A stretch of DNA of 8,655 nt from Gammaproteobacteria bacterium (GCA_019136395.1 JAGVUH010000151.1:1-8655); one strand, 5' to 3'. Positions 1 to 7,082 are shown, numbered from the stretch's first letter. Numbers and translations are program-made. The notes: generated by a model from the sequence alone, not told the origin.

Positions 1-3000
1 CCCCAGCACCCCCTCGATGATCGCCAGGTCCTCCGGATCATCCAGGCAGCCGCGCACGAAACTGGCATCGATCTTGATCTCGGCGGCCGGCAGATTGCGC
101 AGATAGGTCAGGGAGGCGTAGCCGGTACCGAAGTCGTCCAGGGAAAGGTCGACGCCCAGTTGGGCGCAATCGAGGATCAGTTCCCTGACCAGACCCAGAT
201 CCTCCAGGGCGCTCGTCTCCAGCACCTCCAGGGTCAGTTGCCCGGGCGCGAGGCCGGGATGGCGTGCCAGTTCGTCGCGCAACCAGGGGACGAAGTCCCG
301 CCGCTGGAGATGGTGCGCGTGAATGTTGACGCTGAGGTCGAGCCTGCGACCTAGCGTATGCCAGGCATCGATCTCGTCGAGGGCATGGGCAACGGCCAGT
401 TTGCCGATCTCGATCATCAGCCGATGATCGGCGCCCACGAGCAGGAATTCACCGGGCGGGAGCAGCCCCCGCTCGGGATGGGCCCAGCGCAACAAGGCCT
501 CGGCACCGATGACCTCGCCGCGGCGCATGTTGACCTTGGGCTGGTAGTGGAACAGCAGCTCGCCCCGCTCCAGCGCCCGCTGGAGCAGGTCCCGGCTGCG
601 ATGGCGGTCCCGCTGATCGATCTCCGCGTCGACGTCGAACAGCACGTATTGGTTGCGACCGGCCAGCTTGGCCTGATACATCGCCTGATCGGCCTGCCGC
701 AGCAGCAGGTCGGCATCGACCTCGCCCGGTTGGGGATAGAAGGTGACGCCGATACTGGCCGCGAGCTGGGCGACGCCACCCGCGACCTCGATCGGACGGC
801 TCACGGCCGCGAGCAGGCGGCTGACCTGGGGGAGCACGTCCTGCTCCGTGCCCAGGTCGCCCAGCACGGCGACAAACTCGTCCCCGCCCAGGCGGGCCAG
901 GGTATCGACCTCGCGCAGGCAGCCGCGCAAGCGCAAGGCGATCTCACGCAGCAGGCGGTCGCCCTCGGCGTGGCCATGGCAATCGTTGACCGCCTTGAAG
1001 CCGTCCAGGTCCAGGTAGAGCACCGCGAGCTTGGCACCGCTCCGACGCACCCGCGCCAGGGCCTGCTGGAGGCGATCGGCGAGCAGGACCCGATTCGGCA
1101 GCCCCGTCAGGGCATCGAAATGGGCGGCGCGCTCGAGCTGGTGCTGGTAGTCGAGCTGCTCGGTGATGTCCGAGTAGAGCGCGACGAAGCGGCTGGGGGC
1201 CTCCTCCCCGCGCCGGACCGCGCTGATCGTCACCAGTTGCGCCCGCACCTCACCGTCCTTGCGGCGGTTCCAGATCTCGCCCCGCCAGGCGCCCTTGAGC
1301 CGGAGCGACCGCCAGAACTCGGCGTAGAAGCCCGCGCCCTGCCGACCGGATTGCAGCAGGCGGGGATTCTGGCCGATCAGTTCGCCGCGCGCGTAACCGG
1401 TCATGGCGGAGAAGGCGTCATTGGCATCGAGGATGGCGCCATCCGGATCCGTCACCAGGATGCCCTCGCGGGCATGGGTGAACACCGACGCGGCCAGCTC
1501 CAACTCCCGCTGGCTCCGCCGGTGCCGGGCCAGCCGCCAGATGGCGTTGGCGAGGAGCTGGACGGTCTCGACGTCGGTCTCGCCATAAGCTTCTGGCTTG
1601 TTGCCGACGCCGGCGAGCATCACGACCCGATCGTCCTCGATCACCGGCACGCTGATGAAGCGCTCCAGCACCGCATGTCCCGCGGGCAGGCCGTGCTTGG
1701 CGGCAAAGCCGGGATAGTCGTTGACCAGCACCGGGGCGCGCTGGCGCAAGGCATCGGCCCAGATCCCGGCCTGCCGCACCGGATAGTGGCGGTCAGCCAC
1801 GGCCGTGCAGTAGCCATCCAGGGTGCGCCGCGACCAGTTCACCAGCTCGATGGTGTCCTGATCCCCGTTGACGAAGTGGATGAAGGCGATCCGGCTGTCG
1901 GTGAGGTCCTCGGCGAAGGCCTGGGCGCGCTGGATGAAGCTAAGCTCGTCGTGCTCCTCGGCGAGATGCGGGAGCCTGAGCAAGGCCTCGTCCCGCCGCA
2001 CCCGCAGGGCGAGAAAGCGCTGATGCGCCTGAAGATCCCGACCGCGTTGCTCCAGCAGCCGATTCCGCAGGAGCAACAACAGGCTCAAGGCCAGAATCGC
2101 TGCCACCGCGAGGGCGGCGGCAATTAGCTGGGGCCAATAGTCGCGCCACAGATCGGCCAGGCCGTAGCGCGACGGCTGGTCGAAGGGCGGCAGGCGGAGG
2201 GCACGCATGGCCTGTTCGATGGGCAGGTAATCCGCCGGGGGGTCGAAACCGGCGATCTGGGCTTGCCTGGCGACCGGGCCGTCGGGATCGAGGGTGAGCA
2301 GGGCCGCGGTGACTTCCCGGACCGTGCGCGCATCGGTGGTCGGCAGCGCGATCATGGGCCACTCCGGATAGAGCCGCGTCGAGCTGATGAAGGGGTAATC
2401 GGCCAGGGCCTGGCGGTTGATGACCTTGATCCGGTTCAGGTCGAGCCGACCGTCCGCGGCCTGCTCTTCCAGTACCTCGGTGCGAATGAAGCCGACATCG
2501 GCGGTGCCGTTGAGGACCTGTTGCACCACGGCCTCATGACTGCCCACGTCCAGGAGCTGGGCCGGGGCCGGCGGCGGCAGCCCCGCCTGAACGATCTCGT
2601 AGAGCTGCGCCATGTAGCCACCGGTGTGATAAGACCCGGGGATGGCGACGCGCTGGCCCACGAGATCGGCCAGCCCGGCGAGGTCATCCCGTCCGGCGCG
2701 GGTGAAGATCACCCCGCCAAGGCTGCGTGTCGGGGAGCCGTCGAAGGCCCGTTTCACCAGGGTGGCGATGGCGCCGGTGAGATGGCTGTGGGTGCGCAAC
2801 TGGAGGTAATGCCGCGGATTGGTCAGCACCAGGTCGACCTGGTGCGACCGCACCGCCTGATCGAGTTCGTCCTGGGACATCGCCTTCAGCTCAACCCGCG
2901 TCCCCGGCAGACGATCGCCCAGATGGCTGGCCAGGGGCGCGAAGCGCCGCATCATGATCTCCGGGGGGCGGTAGGCGTAGATCCCGAAGTTCAGGACCTG

Positions 3001-3105
3001 CTCGGCCTCCGCCGCGACCGCCGGAGGCGCCCCGAGGCCGAGGCTGAGGGTAAGGGCGAGGGTGAGGGTAGTCGTTAGCGTGAAAGCCACGGGGAAGCCT
3101 TTCAT
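1..3105 (-). CDS. PhnD-like/GAF/PAS/GGDEF/EAL transmembrane c-di-GMP enzyme (partial, C-terminus off window)
   Basis: A membrane-bound sensor that probably makes and/or degrades cyclic di-GMP in response to a periplasmic ligand. I translated 1035 codons from ATG 3105 with no stop; the end of the EAL domain lies outside the window. Domain order: signal peptide (about 1-32, ending in an AxA site); PhnD-type periplasmic binding domain (about 37-310, with FGIYAYRPPE and DLVLTNPRHY); one membrane helix (about 327-346); GAF (about 385-525); PAS (about 540-655, ending DITEQ); GGDEF with the active-site motif at 740-744 and an RxxD inhibitory site at 731-734; EAL with the motif at 869-871, LEVLETS, LDDFGTGYASL and IKIDASF. 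Both catalytic signatures look intact, so it may be bifunctional; which activity dominates cannot be told. The frame stays open upstream, with in-frame ATGs at 3132, 3168, 3195 and 3264. I chose 3105 because it gives the cleanest signal peptide, but none of these starts has a clear ribosome site. The gene follows a binding lipoprotein gene and is probably co-transcribed with it. Confidence 0.9.
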   Translation of the reverse strand, partial: MKGFPVAFTLTTTLTLALTLSLGLGAPPAVAAEAEQVLNFGIYAYRPPEIMMRRFAPLASHLGDRLPGTRVELKAMSQDELDQAVRSHQVDLVLTNPRHYLQLRTHSHLTGAIATLVKRAFDGSPTRSLGGVIFTRAGRDDLAGLADLVGQRVAIPGSYHTGGYMAQLYEIVQAGLPPPAPAQLLDVGSHEAVVQQVLNGTADVGFIRTEVLEEQAADGRLDLNRIKVINRQALADYPFISSTRLYPEWPMIALPTTDARTVREVTAALLTLDPDGPVARQAQIAGFDPPADYLPIEQAMRALRLPPFDQPSRYGLADLWRDYWPQLIAAALAVAAILALSLLLLLRNRLLEQRGRDLQAHQRFLALRVRRDEALLRLPHLAEEHDELSFIQRAQAFAEDLTDSRIAFIHFVNGDQDTIELVNWSRRTLDGYCTAVADRHYPVRQAGIWADALRQRAPVLVNDYPGFAAKHGLPAGHAVLERFISVPVIEDDRVVMLAGVGNKPEAYGETDVETVQLLANAIWRLARHRRSQRELELAASVFTHAREGILVTDPDGAILDANDAFSAMTGYARGELIGQNPRLLQSGRQGAGFYAEFWRSLRLKGAWRGEIWNRRKDGEVRAQLVTISAVRRGEEAPSRFVALYSDITEQLDYQHQLERAAHFDALTGLPNRVLLADRLQQALARVRRSGAKLAVLYLDLDGFKAVNDCHGHAEGDRLLREIALRLRGCLREVDTLARLGGDEFVAVLGDLGTEQDVLPQVSRLLAAVSRPIEVAGGVAQLAASIGVTFYPQPGEVDADLLLRQADQAMYQAKLAGRNQYVLFDVDAEIDQRDRHRSRDLLQRALERGELLFHYQPKVNMRRGEVIGAEALLRWAHPERGLLPPGEFLLVGADHRLMIEIGKLAVAHALDEIDAWHTLGRRLDLSVNIHAHHLQRRDFVPWLRDELARHPGLAPGQLTLEVLETSALEDLGLVRELILDCAQLGVDLSLDDFGTGYASLTYLRNLPAAEIKIDASFVRGCLDDPEDLAIIEGVLG

Positions 3106-3168
3106 GCTCAGGGGTGTGGCCTGGGGCCTCATGCCAGCAGGCGTGAAAGCCACGGCCAAGTCTTTCAT
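3078..3168 (-). repeat. Imperfect 28-bp direct repeat at the start of the GGDEF-EAL gene
   Basis: Copies lie at 3078-3105 and 3141-3168 and match at 25 of 28 bases by eye. The 63-base offset is a multiple of three, so on the coding strand each copy begins with ATG in the same frame, giving MKGFPVAFT and MKDLAVAFT. This looks like an in-frame duplication of the gene's first codons, leaving two or more possible starts. Confidence 0.75.
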
Positions 3169-3264
3169 TTTCAATGGCGTAGACCACCCCCTCATGAAAG
3201 TTGGCACGAGGCCCAGCGCGAGCCCGAGGGTGAGCGGGAAGCTGGAGGGAAGATGCGGGGGCAT

Positions 3265-3295
3265 GAGCGGCGAAGCCGCCGCCAGCGTCCGGAGA
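3265..3295 (-). other. Short gap with a small hairpin between binding protein and GGDEF-EAL gene
   Basis: Downstream of the lipoprotein stop, a GCGGC/GCCGC stem with a 3-base loop lies at 3267-3279. There is no T-run, so it does not look like a terminator. It could be a processing or stability element between the two messages, or chance in GC-rich DNA. Confidence 0.3.
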
Positions 3296-4294
3296 TCATG
3301 GCGTGGTCATCCGCAACGACCGCACGAAACGCTCCTCGGTCAGGCCATCCAGATCGGTCAGGCCATCCAGATCGCCCGGGGCGGCGAGCAGGCCTTCGGC
3401 CACCAACAGGCCATTCAGGTCCGCGGCGACCCGATACAAGGGCCCTGGCGCGCGCAGCAGGTCGCGATTGCCCGTCAGGTCGGGCAGCGTGATACCGGCC
3501 AGGGCCTCCCGCACCTCGGCGAAGGTGGTCTGTTGCCGGTGGGCGATGCGGTACAGGGCATCGTCCCGGTTACGCTCCAGGTGGGCCAGGGCGAGAAAAT
3601 GCGCCTCGACCAGCGCCGGAAGCGCCGGGTGATCGAGGCGATCCCGGCGCACGGCGAGCACGTCAAAAATCGCGTTGGGCATGCGCCGGCTGTCGAAGAG
3701 GCGGCGAGCGCCCGCGCGCTCCAACCGGGAAGCGACCGGGCCATAGGTCACCACCGCGTCGATTCGGCCCTCCCGCCAGGCCGCGAACTGCTCTTCCGGC
3801 GGGACGAGTTGACGCTCGACATCGGCCAGGGTCAGGTCGACGGTAGCCAGCGCCCGGGACAGCACCAGCGGACCCAGGGCGGAGGACTCGAACCCAACCC
3901 GGCGCCCCCGCAAGTCGGCGATCGACGGGATGTCGGCGCGGGCCAGGAGCATGTCCGCCCCGGCGGAGGCGTCGAAGACCAGGACCGCGCTCAAGGGGGT
4001 GCCCCTGGCGCGCGCTAGCAGCATCTCCTCCAGGGTCAGGCCAGCGGCATCCAGGGTACCCTCCGCCAGCGCCTGAGCCGAAGCGCTGAACGACGCGGTG
4101 GCGTGCAATTCGACCCCCTCCGGCAGCCAGCCCAGTTGCGCGGCGAGCGGCAGGGTCTCGTAACCGATCCAGGGATTGATGCCGACCCGCAGGGGGGCGG
4201 GCCGCGAGCATCCCCACAGGAGCAGACTCAGGGTCAGGCTCAGGCCAAGCACCAGGGACACGGCAAGGCGATAGCAAGCAAGACTGACCGGCAC
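3296..4294 (-). CDS. NMT1/SsuA-type substrate-binding lipoprotein
   Basis: A predicted 332-residue periplasmic solute-binding lipoprotein related to nitrate/sulfonate/taurine/thiamine-precursor binding proteins (NMT1/SsuA group). Visible: hydrophobic signal segment (residues 8-26) ending in a lipobox LLWGC with the modified cysteine at 29; GINPWIGYE just after it; ADLRGRRVGFES and EGRIDAVVTYGP, which are typical of the family. The ligand cannot be deduced. The frame reaches TTG 4363, but I chose GTG 4294: it has a GGAGGGGG ribosome site 7 bases upstream and places the signal peptide at the true N-terminus; no in-frame ATG precedes the signal segment. The C-terminus carries a duplicated DLDGLT from an 18-bp tandem repeat. 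No permease or ATPase is adjacent. The next gene downstream is a c-di-GMP enzyme with its own PhnD-like periplasmic domain, suggesting a sensory rather than a transport role (inference). Confidence 0.85.
   Translation of the reverse strand: MPVSLACYRLAVSLVLGLSLTLSLLLWGCSRPAPLRVGINPWIGYETLPLAAQLGWLPEGVELHATASFSASAQALAEGTLDAAGLTLEEMLLARARGTPLSAVLVFDASAGADMLLARADIPSIADLRGRRVGFESSALGPLVLSRALATVDLTLADVERQLVPPEEQFAAWREGRIDAVVTYGPVASRLERAGARRLFDSRRMPNAIFDVLAVRRDRLDHPALPALVEAHFLALAHLERNRDDALYRIAHRQQTTFAEVREALAGITLPDLTGNRDLLRAPGPLYRVAADLNGLLVAEGLLAAPGDLDGLTDLDGLTEERFVRSLRMTTP
3336..3374. repeat. Perfect 18-bp tandem duplication
   Basis: The unit ggtcaggccatccagatc occurs twice in a row (3338-3355 and 3356-3373); periodicity extends from 3336 to 3374. 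It lies near the 3' end of the binding-lipoprotein gene and encodes DLDGLT twice (about residues 308-319). Perfect identity suggests a recent in-frame slippage or duplication. Confidence 0.9.
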
Positions 4295-4443
4295 CAATCC
4301 CCCTCCGAATGAGCGTGACGGGCGCTCGGCTGAGCCCCGCCGGGCGCGGACATAAGTCGACAACGGGGCGGAAGCCCGTCCGGTCGCGACTTGTGCTGAT
4401 CAGCCTAGCACGCAAGAGCGCCAGGGTCAGAGGGGGACTGACA
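4295..4443 (-). other. Intergenic region upstream of the binding-lipoprotein gene
   Basis: This 149-base non-coding gap should hold the promoter of the lipoprotein/GGDEF-EAL unit. I see no convincing -35/-10 pair. It does contain a 10-base palindrome gctgatcagc (4395-4404) and a hairpin ACGGGC-TTCC-GCCCCGT (coding strand, 4363-4379, one bulged base) with only a very short T stretch after it. Confidence 0.4.
4299..4306 (-). promoter_or_regulatory. Strong ribosome binding site deciding a GTG start
   Basis: On the coding strand this reads GGAGGGGG, with GGAGG 7 bases before GTG 4294. It is the main reason for placing the lipoprotein start at 4294 rather than at the more distant TTG 4363. The adjacent TTG 4297 is a less well spaced alternative. 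Confidence 0.7.
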
Positions 4444-4452
4444 TCAGTCCCC
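4433..4452. repeat. 20-bp near-perfect palindrome at the fic stop codon
   Basis: The sequence is ggggactga-ca-tcagtcccc: two 9-base arms around 2 central bases, spanning the fic stop codon (4444-4446). As RNA it could fold as a 7-bp stem with a 6-base loop, but no U-run follows in the minus direction, so it is not a classic intrinsic terminator. It might be an operator for the downstream sensory operon or a weak terminator. Confidence 0.6.
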
Positions 4453-5925
4453 AGACCCAGCCAGCACATCCGCGCAGACCTGTTCGATGGCCTCGAAAAC
4501 GGCTTCCGGCACGCTCAGGTGAAACTGTTTGCGGCGGTTATTGGAGACCTTGCCTTGGTTTTGCAGGGCGCTGATCACCAGGGTGGTCAAGTCGTTGCCG
4601 CGGACATCGAAGCGTTCGTCGACGGCCTTGTAGACACGGTCATAGCGCGCCAGAAATTCGGTTTCCTCGCGTAGATCCTTCTCCAGCGCCTGCCGCGCCA
4701 TGCTCAGCCCGAATTCAACACAGGGAGTGGCGTCCCAGTAGCGGTAGAGGCTGTCATCACCCTGGAAGCGGAAGTCATAGTCTTCATCCCCAAGCCAGCG
4801 CACCGACCAGCGCTGACGCATGGGGCGTGAATAATGCTGTAAGGCCTCAAGATAAGCGCCTTCGTTACGCTTCATGGCCACCGAGACCGGGAGCAACAGG
4901 CCAGGTTCCAGGTGCCCGGACTGAGCGAGGACATGATGGAACAGGAAGCGCGAGAGCCGGCCGTTGCCGTCCATGAAGGGGTGAATGAAGACGAAACCGA
5001 AGGAGGCAATGGCGGCCGCGACCAGCGGGTCGATCTCTCGGGATGCACCATTGGCGAAGGCCAGGAGCTCCCCCATCAGTTCTGGCACCCACTGAGGGGG
5101 TGGCGGGAGATAGGTGATCCCGGCCGCGCCCCGCAGCGGGCCGCGCAGCCAGTTTTGCTGGTGACGGAAGGCGGCCGCCTTGTCGAAGGGGTTGGTGATG
5201 GTGGCATTCTGCAATTCCACCAAGTAGCTTTCGTCCAATGGGCGTCGTTGATGGGCCTGCCGCAACAAGGCGGCGAAGGCCTCGGCTTTGTCGGCGCTGG
5301 GTGTCTCGCGCTCGATGGCGAAGGAACTCTCCGTTTCGTGCAGATAGGCCCAGGACAGGGCGCGATCGGTGGCGGCCGGGCCCAGTTCCGCGAGGAATGC
5401 CCGCGCCCGCGCCAGGATGTCGTAGCTCAGGTGATCCTCGATCGTTAGGGTGCGTTCAACGGTGGCGCAGTAATGCAGCGAGCCCAGCCCGTTGAAACTG
5501 ACCCGCCAGCGGGGATCGCGCCGCGCGGGCCCGGTGAGATAACGACGAGGATCGAACAGCTTGACCGTGGGGCCGGTAATGGTGGGCAGGTCGTCCAGTG
5601 TCCGCCCATTGAATGCCTCCCACAGAAAGCCGGCCATGCGGACGTAACTGCCCGAGGGGATGCGGCGGACAGCATCACGGATGACGGCATCCGGGATGTG
5701 GCGCAGGGCTTGGGCGAGGATCTGTAGTTGAATGCACTCGTGCTTGAGGGCAAACAGCACATGCTCCAGCGGCTCGTCATGGGTGGGTGCGACCTGGGCC
5801 GGCACCAGGATGGCATCTGCCGTGGCGGTCACCCGCGTCACCGACGCCACCCTGGCCGGTCGCTCCGGGGCAAAGGCGGAGAGGGGGAGTTGCTGAAGCA
5901 GGTGGGCGTAGCCGACCGATGGCAA
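4444..5925 (-). CDS. Fic-domain protein (probable AMP-transferase)
   Basis: A 493-residue cytoplasmic Fic-family protein. The family usually transfers AMP (or another nucleotide moiety) from NTPs to side chains of target proteins; the target here is unknown. The core motif HPFMDGNGRLSR is at about residues 315-326 and fits HxFx(D/E)GNGRxxR with all key residues, so catalysis is expected. N-terminal to it, TESSFAIERE (about 198-207) has the layout of the inhibitory (S/T)xxxE(G/N) motif of class II Fic proteins, with S201 and E205 but Arg in place of Gly/Asn. The C-terminal 70 or so residues (KVSNNRRKQF region) may form a winged helix. The only start is TTG 5925: an in-frame TAA lies at 5952-5950 and the first internal Met is about 90 residues in. 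No partner antitoxin gene is next to it, in line with built-in inhibition. By eye it is less GC-rich than its neighbours, so it may have been acquired. Confidence 0.88.
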   Translation of the reverse strand: MPSVGYAHLLQQLPLSAFAPERPARVASVTRVTATADAILVPAQVAPTHDEPLEHVLFALKHECIQLQILAQALRHIPDAVIRDAVRRIPSGSYVRMAGFLWEAFNGRTLDDLPTITGPTVKLFDPRRYLTGPARRDPRWRVSFNGLGSLHYCATVERTLTIEDHLSYDILARARAFLAELGPAATDRALSWAYLHETESSFAIERETPSADKAEAFAALLRQAHQRRPLDESYLVELQNATITNPFDKAAAFRHQQNWLRGPLRGAAGITYLPPPPQWVPELMGELLAFANGASREIDPLVAAAIASFGFVFIHPFMDGNGRLSRFLFHHVLAQSGHLEPGLLLPVSVAMKRNEGAYLEALQHYSRPMRQRWSVRWLGDEDYDFRFQGDDSLYRYWDATPCVEFGLSMARQALEKDLREETEFLARYDRVYKAVDERFDVRGNDLTTLVISALQNQGKVSNNRRKQFHLSVPEAVFEAIEQVCADVLAGSGD

Positions 5926-5974
5926 TTTTTTCTGTCCCGAGCAGGCTTTTTATTAATTTTGGAGGTGTCCGCTC

Positions 5975-6003
5975 ATTTTTTCTTAAGGGCGGGCCCCGAT
6001 CAA
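5975..6003 (-). promoter_or_regulatory. Possible promoter of fic
   Basis: On the minus strand TTGATC (6003-5998) is followed after 17 bases by AAAAAT (5980-5975); each box matches the sigma-70 consensus at 4 of 6 positions. This would start transcription about 45 bases before the fic TTG, within an AT-rich stretch that stands out from the surrounding GC-rich DNA. It is weak evidence only. Confidence 0.3.
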
Positions 6004-6072
6004 TCATTCTTCTTGCCACTGAGCCGCGACCCGGCCAAGTGACAAGGCGCGCGCTGAGCCGGAATGACACCC

Positions 6073-6102
6073 CCACCCATTTCCACCCATTGCCACTGAT
6101 TT
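6073..6102. repeat. Three tandem 10-bp repeats
   Basis: The units are ccacccattt, ccacccattg and ccactgattt. The first two differ at one base and the third is more diverged. A period of 10 places the units on about the same face of the helix, as in some operators; chance slippage is equally possible. Confidence 0.5.
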
Positions 6103-6164
6103 TCGAACCGCTCCCAGTACCGGAGACGGTTGCGTGCGGATGGAGCGCTTGCTGACGCCGGTCT

Positions 6165-6194
6165 AAAGCGCCTGCCCGACGTGATCGTCAGGCG
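6165..6194 (-). terminator. Possible terminator after the pyrimidine operon
   Basis: Right after the pyrK-like stop the coding strand has CGCCTG (6194-6189) pairing with CAGGCG (6174-6169). An inner ACG/CGT pairing has a 4-base loop, with bulged bases on one side. It is followed by GCTTTAG, only a short T-run. It is imperfect but well placed. Confidence 0.35.
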
Positions 6195-6196
6195 GA

Positions 6197-7078
6197 TCAG
6201 AACACCGTCCGTGCATCGAACACGGGGCCATCGACGCAGACGCGCTTCATGGCCGGCCCCGCGGGCGTCCTGACCTCGACCACGCAGCCAGCGCAACCGC
6301 CGACGCCGCAGGCCATGAACTCCTCCAGGGAGACCTGGCAGGGCAGGTCGAAGTCCCGGGCCAGGGCGGCCACCGCCGCCAGCATGGGGTGGGGACCGCA
6401 GGCGAATACCTCGACCTCCGCCAAGGCCTCGTCGTCCAGGCCCTGGAGCCAGGTCCGGGCCAGGTCGGTGACGTAGCCCGGGAAGCAGCCAGGATAGCCC
6501 TGGAGGCTGGCGAGGCGGCTGGGAATCCCCCAGTCGTCCAGCAAGGGCATGGCGGCGATGACCCCCGGCGGCAGGCCGGGGACCAGGAATTGGCTGGGCT
6601 GGGCCGGGAAGGGAAAGGGCACCTCGGAGCCGAGGATGACGAAGGGCTTGCACCCGGGCGTCCCGCGCAGGCTATCGGCGAGGAAGACCATGGGGGGCAT
6701 GCCCACCCCGCCGCCAATGAGCAGGGGCCGGGGGCGCTCGGCGTGGACCTGGAAGGGGTTACCGATGGGGCCGATGGAGCTGATCCGGTCGCCGGGCTTG
6801 CGCCGGGCCAGAAGCCGCGTCCCCTCCCCCACCGCCTTGTAGAGGATCTCGATCCAGCTCTCCCGCGGATTGACCCGCATCAGGGAGAGGGGCCGCCGCA
6901 AGGGCAGGGCGGGGTCGCAGGTGAGATGGACGAACTGGCCGGGGCGGGCGCGCTGGGCGCACTCCGGAGACCAGAGGCGCATCAGGTACTGGTCGCCGGC
7001 GAAGGCCTCGTGGCTCAGGACCTCGGTCTCCTCGACAAAGAGGGTATCGCGGTGGGATACGTGGTTAATCGCGCTCAT
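6197..7078 (-). CDS. pyrK: Dihydroorotate dehydrogenase electron-transfer subunit-like protein (PyrK family)
   Basis: A 293-residue cytoplasmic iron-sulfur flavoprotein. In class 1B dihydroorotate dehydrogenases, PyrK passes electrons from the FMN subunit through [2Fe-2S] and FAD to NAD+. Visible here: FAD-binding RRPLSL (61-66); the nucleotide-binding loop GGGVGMPP (122-129); CGPHPM (227-232); and four cluster cysteines at 257, 262, 265 and 281 (CX4CX2CX15C, followed by VDGPVF). An insert of roughly 40-50 residues after 150 (rich in Pro/Phe, then LDDWGIPSRL) looks larger than in short PyrK proteins. The frame extends to 7117, but ATG 7078 is the best start: TGAGGA lies just upstream with 5-base spacing, and the start falls 7 bases after the pyrC stop, as in a coupled operon. 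No catalytic PyrD subunit is in view. It could instead serve another partner; the family assignment is firm, the pyrimidine role comes from context. Confidence 0.85.
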   Translation of the reverse strand: MSAINHVSHRDTLFVEETEVLSHEAFAGDQYLMRLWSPECAQRARPGQFVHLTCDPALPLRRPLSLMRVNPRESWIEILYKAVGEGTRLLARRKPGDRISSIGPIGNPFQVHAERPRPLLIGGGVGMPPMVFLADSLRGTPGCKPFVILGSEVPFPFPAQPSQFLVPGLPPGVIAAMPLLDDWGIPSRLASLQGYPGCFPGYVTDLARTWLQGLDDEALAEVEVFACGPHPMLAAVAALARDFDLPCQVSLEEFMACGVGGCAGCVVEVRTPAGPAMKRVCVDGPVFDARTVF

Positions 7079-7082
7079 CGCA

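Larger units (their letters stand above)
5926..6196 (-). other. Intergenic region between pyrK-like gene and fic
   Basis: This 271-base gap has no credible gene. It contains a terminator-like hairpin just after the pyrK-like stop, three 10-base repeats (6073-6102), a 10-base exact repeat ttgccactga (6013-6022 and 6090-6099), and an AT-rich leader (about 5923-5985) before fic. It appears to separate the pyrimidine operon from fic. Confidence 0.6.

Noticed and set aside
358..2127. Long plus-strand open frame (589 codons)
   Set aside because: It is antisense to the GGDEF/PAS/GAF-coding frame, whose translation shows clear conserved motifs; the plus frame gives Gln/Gly/Leu-rich sequence with no domain. 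It is typical of GC-rich shadow frames.
2891..3187. Minus-strand frame overlapping the GGDEF-EAL gene start
   Set aside because: It is out of frame with the signal peptide and PhnD domain and encodes Arg/Pro/Gly-rich sequence.
3062..4018. Plus-strand frame opposite the binding lipoprotein
   Set aside because: It is antisense to a gene with a lipobox and family motifs; no domain is visible in it.
1..4294. Phosphonate or sulfonate ABC importer
   Set aside because: The PhnD-like and SsuA-like parts are binding proteins only; no permease or ATPase is present and one is fused to signalling domains.
5951..5980. Tiny minus-strand frame MSGHLQN in the fic leader
   Set aside because: Seven codons with no ribosome site; too little to call a leader peptide.
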